Program-made: the position numbers and the translations under genes
In this document: piece by piece, positions 57,841 through 64,000 of the stretch
Position numbering within the stretch: position 1 is the stretch's first letter
Layout of the letters: each line of letters starts with the position of its first letter
The notes under the pieces: generated by a model
Seen by the model: the letters and a program-made list of their open reading frames with translations, nothing else
Database searches by the model: none
Told to the model about the DNA's origin: nothing
Assembly: GCF_026967935.1 (NCBI RefSeq)
Contig: NZ_JAPVBL010000005.1
Span: 258,994-322,993 of the forward strand
DNA: 64,000 bases
Source of the DNA: Modestobacter sp. VKM Ac-2982
Lineage (GTDB): Bacteria; Actinomycetota; Actinomycetes; Mycobacteriales; Geodermatophilaceae
Reading direction: 5' to 3'

Positions 57841-57875
57841 CGGCACACCGTAGGCGTCGGCCCACCGACGTCGGC

Positions 57876-59165
57876 TCAGACCGGGGTGACCGGGGCCGCG
57901 GCCTCTTCCCCGCGCACCGCCGCGGCAGCGCGCTGCCGGCGGCGGTCCAGCCAGGTCATGACCGGCGTCGCGGCCATCCCGTGCACGATCACCGACACCA
58001 GGACGACGAGGACCGTCACCCGCCACAGCTGCTCGGCACCGGCGAACTCGGCCTGGCTCAGGCCGTAGGCGAGGTAGTAGAGCGACCCGATGCCGCGGAC
58101 CCCGAAGAAGGAGATGGCGCTGCGCTCACGTGGGCCCGTCCGTCCGCGGAGCAGCCCCAGCCAGCCCGCCAGTGGCCGGACCACGAGCACCAGGACCACG
58201 GCCAGCCCGACCTCGGCTCCGCTCAGACCGGCCAGCGCCCCCCGGGCCACTGCGCCGCCCAGCAGGACGAGGACGACGACGGTCAGCAGGCGTTCCAGCT
58301 GCTCGACGTAGGTGTGCAGCACCTGGTGGTGGCCGTGCGCCCGTTCCGCGGCCCGGATCGTGCAGGCGCAGACGAAGACGGCGACGAAGCCGTAGCCCTC
58401 GATGAGCTCGGCGACGCCGTAGGCGAGGAAGACGATGGCGAGCGCGACGAACCCCTCGGCCCGTTCGACGAGCCCGGCTCGCCTCTGCCCGGCCGAGAAG
58501 AACATCGCACGCAAGGCCCAGCCCACCCCGACGCCCACGGCGACACCGGCGGCGATCCGCCAGACGACGTCGAACAGGAGCCACTCCCCCAGCCAGTTCG
58601 ACGGCGCCGCACCCAGGGTGGCCATGGCGACCGCGGCGTAGGTGAACGGGAAGGCCAGCCCGTCGTTGAGGCCGGCTTCCGACGTCAGCGCGAAGCGCGC
58701 TTCGTCCTCGCTCTCCGCCTCACCGGTCGGCTCGTCCACCTGGACCTCGGTGGCGAGCACCGGGTCGGTGGGGGCCAGCGCAGCGGCCAGCAACACCGCA
58801 GCGGCCGCCCCCAGTCCCAGCAGCCAGCCGCCGAGCAGCGCCGTGGCCGCGACGGTCAGCGGCATGGTGATGCCGAGCAGTCGCCAGGTGGTCGACCAGC
58901 GCCGCCATCCCAGGCGCCGGTCCAGAGCGAGCCCGGCGCCCAGCAACGAGACGATCACGCAGGCCTCGGTGAGGTGGACGGCGATGAGCTCGTGCTCCAG
59001 CGGGTCCGGGGTGGGCAGCCGGTCGACGGCGGCGAAGACGGCGACCCCGATGGCCACGACCACCATCGGCAGCGAGATCGGCAGCCGGCGGAGCAACCGG
59101 GGCAGCAGGGCGGTGAGCAGGGCCGCCGCCCCGGCGACGGCGTAGGCCAGGCCGGTGGGGTCCAT
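57876..59165 (-). CDS. Cation:proton antiporter (CPA1-like)
   Basis: The 429-residue membrane protein has about twelve helices and the CPA landmarks LAPTDPVLATEVQ (motif TDP) and EAGLNDGLAFPFTYAAVA, whose Asp is the transport residue; FFGVRGIGSLYYLAYG is the later Arg-containing motif. It probably exchanges Na+ or K+ for H+. ATG at 59165 is the start, and the gene ends 35 bases before the exoribonuclease start on the same strand. Confidence 0.92.
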   Translation of the reverse strand: MDPTGLAYAVAGAAALLTALLPRLLRRLPISLPMVVVAIGVAVFAAVDRLPTPDPLEHELIAVHLTEACVIVSLLGAGLALDRRLGWRRWSTTWRLLGITMPLTVAATALLGGWLLGLGAAAAVLLAAALAPTDPVLATEVQVDEPTGEAESEDEARFALTSEAGLNDGLAFPFTYAAVAMATLGAAPSNWLGEWLLFDVVWRIAAGVAVGVGVGWALRAMFFSAGQRRAGLVERAEGFVALAIVFLAYGVAELIEGYGFVAVFVCACTIRAAERAHGHHQVLHTYVEQLERLLTVVVLVLLGGAVARGALAGLSGAEVGLAVVLVLVVRPLAGWLGLLRGRTGPRERSAISFFGVRGIGSLYYLAYGLSQAEFAGAEQLWRVTVLVVLVSVIVHGMAATPVMTWLDRRRQRAAAAVRGEEAAAPVTPV

Positions 59166-59326
59166 CCCCGGTCAGCGGGCGGTCGGGCGCCGCAGCGCCG
59201 AGGCATCGGAGCAGGAGCACATCGGGTTGCTCTTCCCGGGTCGGCGTCCGGCGACACCACCGGACGGGTCGAGCCGGACGCGCTGGCCCGGTCGACCTCC
59301 CGCGGCTGATGGCCTCGGTGCGGTGC

Positions 59327-60109
59327 TCAGCCGGCGAGTGAGCTCGGCAGCCGGTCGGCGGCCTCGTGCGGCGGGGGCTGCAGCCGGGACACGGCCTCGG
59401 TGGCGGTGATGCCGGTGGTGTCCATCGACTTCTTCACCTTGGCGCCGTAGAGGTCGACGTACTCCTGGCCGGAGAGCTCCATGATCTCGTACATGATCTC
59501 GTCGGTGATCGACCGCTCGACGAAGCGGTCGCCGGAGAGACCGTCGTAGCGGGAGAAGTCCAGCGGCTCACCGAACCGCACGACGACCCGCAGCAGGTGC
59601 TTGCTGAGCCGGCGGCCCAGCCTGCCCGGCAGGGGCACCGAGCGCGGCTCGTAGACCATCGCGACCGGGACCACGGGCGCGCCGGTCTCCAGGCTCATCC
59701 GGGCGATGCCGGTCTTCCCCCGGAAGAGCCGGCCGTCGGGCGACCGGGTGCCCTCCGGGTAGATCCCGAGCAGCCGGCCCCGGCTGAGGATGCGGATGCC
59801 GGTGCGGATCGCGTCCTCGGCCGCGGATGCGTTGGTCCGGTCGATCGGCACCTGGCCGCTGCCGCCGAAGAACAGCCGCTGCGCGGCCCCCTTGGGCCCG
59901 GTGCCGGTGAAGTACTCGGCCTTGGCCAGGAAGGTGACCCGCCGGCGCAGGGACAGCGGCATGAAGATCCAGTCCGCCGCGGACAGGTGGTTGCTGGCGA
60001 TGATCGCCGCACCGGTCGCCGGCACGCGCTCGACACCTTCGACGCGCGGCCGGAACACGAGCTTGACGATCGGCCCGACGGCCACGAACTTGAGGAACCA
60101 GTAGAACAA
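59327..60109 (-). CDS. 1-acyl-sn-glycerol-3-phosphate acyltransferase family protein (PlsC-like)
   Basis: The 260-residue membrane-associated enzyme has the acyltransferase motif NHLSAAD (His41, Asp46), a PIDR substrate-binding segment and YPEGTRSPDGRL (119-122 EGTR). It closely follows the mycobacterial Rv2182c pattern, including the C-terminal SGQEYVDLYGAKVK. TTG at 60109 is chosen because GGGAGG lies four to five bases upstream and homologues start at this point. It acylates lysophosphatidate or a related lipid. Confidence 0.92.
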   Translation of the reverse strand: MFYWFLKFVAVGPIVKLVFRPRVEGVERVPATGAAIIASNHLSAADWIFMPLSLRRRVTFLAKAEYFTGTGPKGAAQRLFFGGSGQVPIDRTNASAAEDAIRTGIRILSRGRLLGIYPEGTRSPDGRLFRGKTGIARMSLETGAPVVPVAMVYEPRSVPLPGRLGRRLSKHLLRVVVRFGEPLDFSRYDGLSGDRFVERSITDEIMYEIMELSGQEYVDLYGAKVKKSMDTTGITATEAVSRLQPPPHEAADRLPSSLAG

Positions 60110-60131
60110 CGCGCCTCCCTCAGCGACTGTC

Positions 60132-60161
60132 AGACTAAGGAGGCGCACAACACCCCCACAA
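60132..60161 (-). promoter_or_regulatory. Predicted promoter of the acyltransferase gene
   Basis: On the minus strand TTGTGG (60161..60156) and TAGTCT (60137..60132) are separated by 18 bp, close to the housekeeping -35/-10 layout. The -10 lies 22 bp before the TTG start, leaving a short leader that includes GGGAGG. Confidence 0.6.
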
Positions 60162-60204
60162 TCCCAGCCGCCGCCGCACGGCCACTCACCGCCCCGGAGG
60201 ACCG

Positions 60205-60996
60205 ATGCCGCAGGTCGCACCGCAGGCCGGGCCGCTGATGCCCGGCGCCGACCCGTTCGACCTGCCGGGCGGAGCGGTCGGGGTGCTGCTGTGCCACGGG
60301 TTCACCAGCACCCCGCAGAGCCTGCGCCTCTGGGGCGAGCACCTGGCGGCCGCCGGCTTCACCGTGCGCTGCCCGCTGCTGCCCGGCCACGGCACCCGCT
60401 GGCAGGACGCCAACGCCAGCACCGAGGAGGACTGGTACCAGGAGCTGTCCGCGGCGCTGGACGACCTGCGCGCCCGGTGCGGCTGGGTGGTGGTGGCCGG
60501 CCTGTCGATGGGCGGCGCCCTGGCGCTGCGGCTGGCCCAGCGGCGTCCGGACGACGTCGCCGCCCTGGTGCTGGTCAACCCCTCGCTGCTCACCGAACGG
60601 CGCGACGCCCGGCTGCTCCCGCTGCTGGCCCGGCTCACCCCGGCCTGGGCGCCGGTCGCCGGCGACATCAAGAAGCCGGGCTCGGTCGAGCTGGCCTACC
60701 CGCGGCTGCCCACCCGGGCCGCGCTGGGACTCCGTCGGCTGTGGACCGCCGTCCGCGCCGACCTGGGCGCCGTGCGGGCTCCGCTGCTGGTGTTCCGCAG
60801 CGTCACCGACCACGTCGTGGAACCCGCCTCCACCCGGGTGCTGCTGGCCGGCGTCGGCAGCACCGACACCACCGAGGTGCTGCTGCACGAGAGCTGGCAC
60901 GTGGCCACCCTGGACAACGACGCGACGATGCTCTTCGCCCGGTCCGTCGAGTGGATCCGGGAGCGCGTGCCCGCCGCCCGGGAGCGCAGCTCGTGA
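60205..60996 (+). CDS. Alpha/beta hydrolase, carboxylesterase/monoglyceride-lipase-like
   Basis: The 263-residue cytoplasmic protein has an Est30-like alpha/beta fold: VLLCHGFTSTPQSLR (oxyanion), VVVAGLSMGGALALRLA with the nucleophilic Ser, VFRSVTDHVVEP with the Asp and HESWHVATLDND with the His. It probably hydrolyses short-chain esters or monoacylglycerols. ATG at 60205 is divergent from the acyltransferase gene, and the stop overlaps the next GTG. Confidence 0.9.
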   Translation: MPQVAPQAGPLMPGADPFDLPGGAVGVLLCHGFTSTPQSLRLWGEHLAAAGFTVRCPLLPGHGTRWQDANASTEEDWYQELSAALDDLRARCGWVVVAGLSMGGALALRLAQRRPDDVAALVLVNPSLLTERRDARLLPLLARLTPAWAPVAGDIKKPGSVELAYPRLPTRAALGLRRLWTAVRADLGAVRAPLLVFRSVTDHVVEPASTRVLLAGVGSTDTTEVLLHESWHVATLDNDATMLFARSVEWIRERVPAARERSS

Positions 60997-61685
60997 CGCT
61001 CCCCCGCGGTCCGGGCCGCGGCCGGGGCCGTCGGGACAACGGGCTGGACGCGACGCTGTGGCACCCGCTGCGCGACGTCGACCCGCGGGTGGGTGAGCAC
61101 CTGCTCGACCTGCTGGCCGCGGCGGGGATCGCCGCCTACCTCGAGCCGGCCACCGACGTGCAGCCCTACACCCGCAGCGTCTCCTTCCCCAGCCCGCCCT
61201 CGGACCGGTTGTTCGTCGACCGGGCGCGGCGCACCGAGGCCGCCGGCGTCGTCGACCCGCACACCGACGAGCCGGCCGCACCCCGCCCGATGCCGCCCCG
61301 GTCGGAGCGGGCCACCGACGAGGACGCCGAGTTCGCCCGGATCGTCGCCGCGTTCGAGGCCGAACACGGCCGCAACGTCGTGGCCGCCGAACCACGCGAC
61401 GACCCGCCCCCGCCGCCGGCCGAGCGGTCGGTGCTGGAGGCCTTCGACGACCACTACGAGCCGCCCCCGCCCCCGCCACTGCCGGTGCTCGCGCCGGCCT
61501 CGCTGTACGCGCTCCTGCTGATCGCCGTCGGTGCCGTGCTCCTCGTCGCCCCGACCCGGGTCGGCCTGTCGCTGGACCTGGGCCTGGTGCTCGGGGTGGC
61601 CGCGGTGGTCGGCGGCGTCGGGGTGCTGGTGTCCCGGATGCGCGACCGCGACGACCGCGACGGGGACGACGGCGCGGTCGTCTGA
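60993..61685 (+). CDS. Membrane-anchored protein of unknown function
   Basis: The 230-residue protein has a soluble N-terminal part (NGLDATLWHPLRDVDPRVGEHLLDLLAAAGIAAYLEPA, then a DRLFVDRARR segment), a Pro-rich acidic linker and two C-terminal membrane helices (about 172-215). The N-terminal part looks like a small alpha/beta ligand-binding domain, but I cannot assign it. GTG at 60993 overlaps the esterase stop (GTGA). Confidence 0.75.
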   Translation: MTLPRGPGRGRGRRDNGLDATLWHPLRDVDPRVGEHLLDLLAAAGIAAYLEPATDVQPYTRSVSFPSPPSDRLFVDRARRTEAAGVVDPHTDEPAAPRPMPPRSERATDEDAEFARIVAAFEAEHGRNVVAAEPRDDPPPPPAERSVLEAFDDHYEPPPPPPLPVLAPASLYALLLIAVGAVLLVAPTRVGLSLDLGLVLGVAAVVGGVGVLVSRMRDRDDRDGDDGAVV

Positions 61686-61742
61686 GGGGGCACCCCGCGC
61701 GCCCGTTCCTCGCGAGCTCCCGGCGGACACCGCTCGAGCCGA

Positions 61743-61748
61743 TAGCGT
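61743..61748 (+). promoter_or_regulatory. Predicted leaderless -10 element
   Basis: TAGCGT is followed by seven bases and the ATG at 61756, matching the other leaderless starts in this window. Confidence 0.6.
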
Positions 61749-61755
61749 CACGGGG

Positions 61756-62994
61756 ATGAGCTCCCCCTCCTCGACGCACTCCGCCGTCGTCACCCTGACC
61801 GGTCACCTGATGGACACCGGGATCCTCGCCCGGGTGCTCGACGACGTCCTCGAGTACGGCGGTGACTACCGGATCGACCGCCTGGACCTGGGCCGGCAGC
61901 ACCAGGACGAGTCCCGGGCGCTGGTCGAGGTCAGCGCGAGCGAGCCCGAGCTGCTGGACCGGATCCTGATGCGGGTGCAGGTCCACGGGGCCAACGCCGT
62001 CGACCCCGGGACGGCGACGACCCGGCCCGCCCCCTCCGACGGCGTCTTCCCAGAGGACTTCTACTCGACCACCAACCTGGAGACCCTGGTCCGGCTGGAC
62101 CGGGACTGGCTGCGGGTGCAGCAGCCGGAGATGGACTGCGGTCTGGTCGTCACCGACGGACCGGTCGTGCGCACCGTTCCGGTCAGCGACGTCCGGGCCG
62201 GGGACGCCGTGGTCTGCGGCGCCCACGGCGTGCGGGTGGAGCTGCCGCCACAGGCCCCCCGCGGCGACGAGGACGACTTCGGGTTCATGTCCTCCTCGGT
62301 CTCCAGCGAGAAGCCCCAGGCGCTCCTGGTGCGCCAGATCGCCGAGCGGATGCGGGAGGTCAAGGCCGCCGGGAAGCGGGTGCTGTGGGTCGGCGGCCCG
62401 GCCGTGGTCCACACCGGTGCCGCGCCCGCGATGGTCCGGCTGGTGCAGGCCGGCTACGTCGACGTGCTCTTCGCCGGGAACGCGCTCGCGACCCACGACA
62501 TCGAGTCCTCGCTCTTCGGGACCTCGCTCGGGGTCGACCTGGCCAAGGGCTCCGGCGTGCCGCACGGCCACGAGCACCACATCCGGGCGATCAACACCAT
62601 CCGGGCAGCCGGGTCGATCGCCGCGGCGGTGGAGACCGGCGTCCTCACCGGCGGGGTCATGCACGCGATGGTGCAGGCCGGCAAGCCGTTCGTGCTGGTC
62701 GGGTCGGTGCGCGACGACGGCCCGCTGCCCGACGTCATCACCGACGTCATCGACGGTCAGCGGGCGATGCGCGCCGAGCTGCCCGACGTCGGCTTCGCGA
62801 TCATGGTCGCCACGATGCTGCACTCGATCGCCACCGGGAACATCCTCCCGGCGTCGGTGCCGCTGGTGTGCGTGGACATCAACCCGGCGACGGTGACCAA
62901 GCTGGCCGACCGGGGCAGCGCCCAGGCGATGGGCATCGTCACCGACATCGGCCTGTTCCTGGAGCAGCTGGCCCGCGAGCTCGCCCCCGAGTGA
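61756..62994 (+). CDS. LOR/SDH-family protein (TIGR00300; ornithine-cyclodeaminase-like)
   Basis: The 412-residue protein has the N-terminal LOR/SDH domain (VTLTGHLMDTGILARVLDDVLEYGGDYRI) and a C-terminal NAD-binding-like region with VLWVGGPAVVHTGAAPAMVRLV, LFAGNALATHDIESSLFGTSLGVDL and HGHEHHIRAINTIRAAGS. Members include an archaeal ornithine cyclodeaminase and the C-terminal half of cyanobacterial arginine-degrading enzymes. Ornithine-to-proline conversion is therefore possible but unproven. It is convergent with the ROK kinase gene. Confidence 0.85.
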   Translation: MSSPSSTHSAVVTLTGHLMDTGILARVLDDVLEYGGDYRIDRLDLGRQHQDESRALVEVSASEPELLDRILMRVQVHGANAVDPGTATTRPAPSDGVFPEDFYSTTNLETLVRLDRDWLRVQQPEMDCGLVVTDGPVVRTVPVSDVRAGDAVVCGAHGVRVELPPQAPRGDEDDFGFMSSSVSSEKPQALLVRQIAERMREVKAAGKRVLWVGGPAVVHTGAAPAMVRLVQAGYVDVLFAGNALATHDIESSLFGTSLGVDLAKGSGVPHGHEHHIRAINTIRAAGSIAAAVETGVLTGGVMHAMVQAGKPFVLVGSVRDDGPLPDVITDVIDGQRAMRAELPDVGFAIMVATMLHSIATGNILPASVPLVCVDINPATVTKLADRGSAQAMGIVTDIGLFLEQLARELAPE

Positions 62995-62999
62995 GCACC

Positions 63000-63028
63000 C
63001 GGCAGCGGGGCCGCCGGCCCCGCTGCCG
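63000..63028. terminator. Bidirectional hairpin terminator
   Basis: A 13-bp perfect stem (63000-63012 with 63016-63028) and 3-base loop lie six bases after the LOR/SDH stop, between convergent genes. Confidence 0.8.
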
Positions 63029-63030
63029 TC

Positions 63031-63093
63031 CTCGCCGTCGGCCCTGCTGCTGCTCCTCGCCGTCAGACCTGCTGCTGGTCCTCGCCGTCGGCC
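63031..63093. repeat. 25-bp tandem repeat over the ROK gene 3' end
   Basis: CTCGCCGTC recurs at 63031, 63056 and 63081, giving units of exactly 25 bp (two full, one partial). The copy at 63056-63080 holds the ROK stop codon and the last residues GEDQQQV. Because 25 is not a multiple of three, each duplication shifted the frame and moved the stop. Confidence 0.75.
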
Positions 63094-64000
63094 ACGGAGC
63101 GGCGGACCAGGTCGGCGGCGCCGACCATCCCGGCCTGCGCACCCAGCTCGGCGGCCACCACCCGCGGCCCCGGCCGGAACCCACGACCGGGCAAGGCCCG
63201 CTCCAGGCGCTCCCGGGCCGGCGCCAGCACCGTCTCGCCCAGCACGCTCACCCCGCCGCCGATCACCACCACGTCCGGGTCGAGGATCGCCGAGAGGTCG
63301 GCGATCCCCTGCCCCAGCCAGGTGCCGACCTCGCACAGCAGCTCGATCGCCAGCGGGTCACCGTCGGCCGCGGCCTGCGCCACCACCTCACCGGTGATCC
63401 GCGCGGCGTTGCCGTCCACCCGGTCGAGCAGGTCGGCCGCGGCCGCCGGGGAGTTGTCGGCCACCTCCCGCGCGGTGTGGCCCAGCGCGTTCCCGCTGGC
63501 GTACTGCTCCCAGCACCCGCGGTTGCCGCAGGCGCACAGCCGGCCGTCGGGAACCACGCGCATGTGGCCCCACTCGCCGGCAACGCCGTGCGAGCCCCGC
63601 TGCAGCCGGCCGTCGACGACGATGCCGCCGCCGATCCCGGTGCCCAGGGTGATCATCAGCATCAGGCTGCTACCGCGGGCCGCGCCGTAGCGGTACTCGG
63701 CCCAGGCCGCCGCGTCGGCGTCGTTGCCGACCCAGAGCGGGCGCTGCAGCCGGTCGGCGAGGTCCTTGCGCAGCGCCTGGTTGCGCCAGGCCAGGTGCGG
63801 GCTGAACAGCACGGTGTCCCCGGTGCGGTCGAACCAGCCGGCGGCGCCGACGCCCACGCCGACCAGCGGGTCGCCGTGTCGCTGCGCCAGCTCGTCGACC
63901 ACCGCGCAGATCGCGTCCTCGGTGGCGGTCACCGACTTGCCCGGGGTGGCCCGGCGGGCGGTGTCCAGGATCGTGCCGTCGGGTGCGACGACGCCGCCGG
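63063..64000 (-). CDS. ROK-family glucokinase (5' end outside window)
   Basis: About 312 codons are visible; the start and the first few residues (before the G-G-V-V strand of the ATP domain) lie beyond 64000. The protein has GVGVGAAGWFDRTGD, LWVGNDADAAAWAEYRYGAARGSS with the catalytic Asp, TLGTGIGGGIVVDGRL and the ROK zinc motif CACGNRGCWEQYASG. It phosphorylates glucose or a related sugar with ATP. The C-terminal few residues come from a 25-bp tandem repeat. Confidence 0.93.
   Translation of the reverse strand, partial: GGVVAPDGTILDTARRATPGKSVTATEDAICAVVDELAQRHGDPLVGVGVGAAGWFDRTGDTVLFSPHLAWRNQALRKDLADRLQRPLWVGNDADAAAWAEYRYGAARGSSLMLMITLGTGIGGGIVVDGRLQRGSHGVAGEWGHMRVVPDGRLCACGNRGCWEQYASGNALGHTAREVADNSPAAAADLLDRVDGNAARITGEVVAQAAADGDPLAIELLCEVGTWLGQGIADLSAILDPDVVVIGGGVSVLGETVLAPARERLERALPGRGFRPGPRVVAAELGAQAGMVGAADLVRRSVADGEDQQQV

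Overview
The window is a very GC-rich chromosomal segment, roughly three-quarters G+C by eye, from an actinobacterium. The most likely family is Geodermatophilaceae (Blastococcus, Geodermatophilus, Modestobacter). Reasons: meso-diaminopimelate-type MurE, the mraZ-rsmH-ftsL-ftsI-murE-murF cell-wall cluster, many GTG/TTG starts, actinobacterial LexA boxes, carotenoid genes, chemotaxis receptors, and an in-frame UAG at the catalytic position of a redoxin. UAG-encoded selenocysteine has been reported in Geodermatophilus and Blastococcus. Several blocks (murF to mraZ, metF, idsA-like synthase, a Rv2175c-like HTH, PknL-like kinase, aroG, DEDDh RNase, PlsC, adoK) recall the Rv2157c-Rv2202c region of Mycobacterium tuberculosis, here with insertions.

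Region by region. 1-7.7 kb (minus): division and wall operon mraZ, rsmH, ftsL-like, ftsI, murE, two chained mini-ORFs, murF. It has MraZ boxes upstream and three C-rich-loop RNA hairpins between mraZ and rsmH. 7.7-13.6 kb (plus): MoxR ATPase, DUF58, transglutaminase, then a PRPP-synthetase-like gene. 13.6-16.3 kb (minus): DUF3040, SOS-controlled dinB, a membrane protein. 16.6-19.2 kb (plus): a Gly-Ala-Asp repeat peptide, a cupin/JmjC-type oxygenase and a sucrase-ferredoxin-like Fe-S protein. 19.2-26.3 kb (minus): phosphodiesterase, methyltransferase, a small protein, and a dnaE2 mutagenesis cassette behind a perfect LexA box.

26.7-32.8 kb (plus): YbaK, GNAT, carotenoid oxidoreductase, CruF, a glycosyltransferase, the UAG-containing selenoprotein candidate and a flavin reductase. 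32.9-38.9 kb: adenosine kinase, CDP-alcohol transferase, lipase, chemoreceptor, an unknown protein and metF. 39.1-42.7 kb (plus): GGPP synthase, crtI, crtB. 42.7-47.3 kb: HTH protein, FMN oxidase, PASTA kinase, endonuclease IV. 47.5-55.2 kb: subtilase, gluconate permease, threonine aldolase with DAHP synthase, second chemoreceptor. 55.3-64 kb: membrane protein, PucR regulator, RNase, antiporter, acyltransferase, esterase, an unknown membrane protein, a LOR/SDH-family enzyme and a partial ROK glucokinase.

The two carotenoid blocks are complementary: the 39-42.7 kb block makes the C40 backbone and desaturates it, and the 27.8-31.4 kb block probably hydrates, further desaturates and glycosylates it. 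The strongest unusual signals are: (1) a UAG selenocysteine codon followed by a SECIS-like hairpin at 31499-31532; (2) the repeat peptide plus oxygenase plus ferredoxin cassette at 16.6-19.2 kb; (3) two 77-bp repeats linking murE to murF through successive GTGA overlaps; (4) tandem hairpins with CUUCCCC loops upstream of rsmH. No RNA genes (tRNA, rRNA), insertion sequences or CRISPR arrays were seen.
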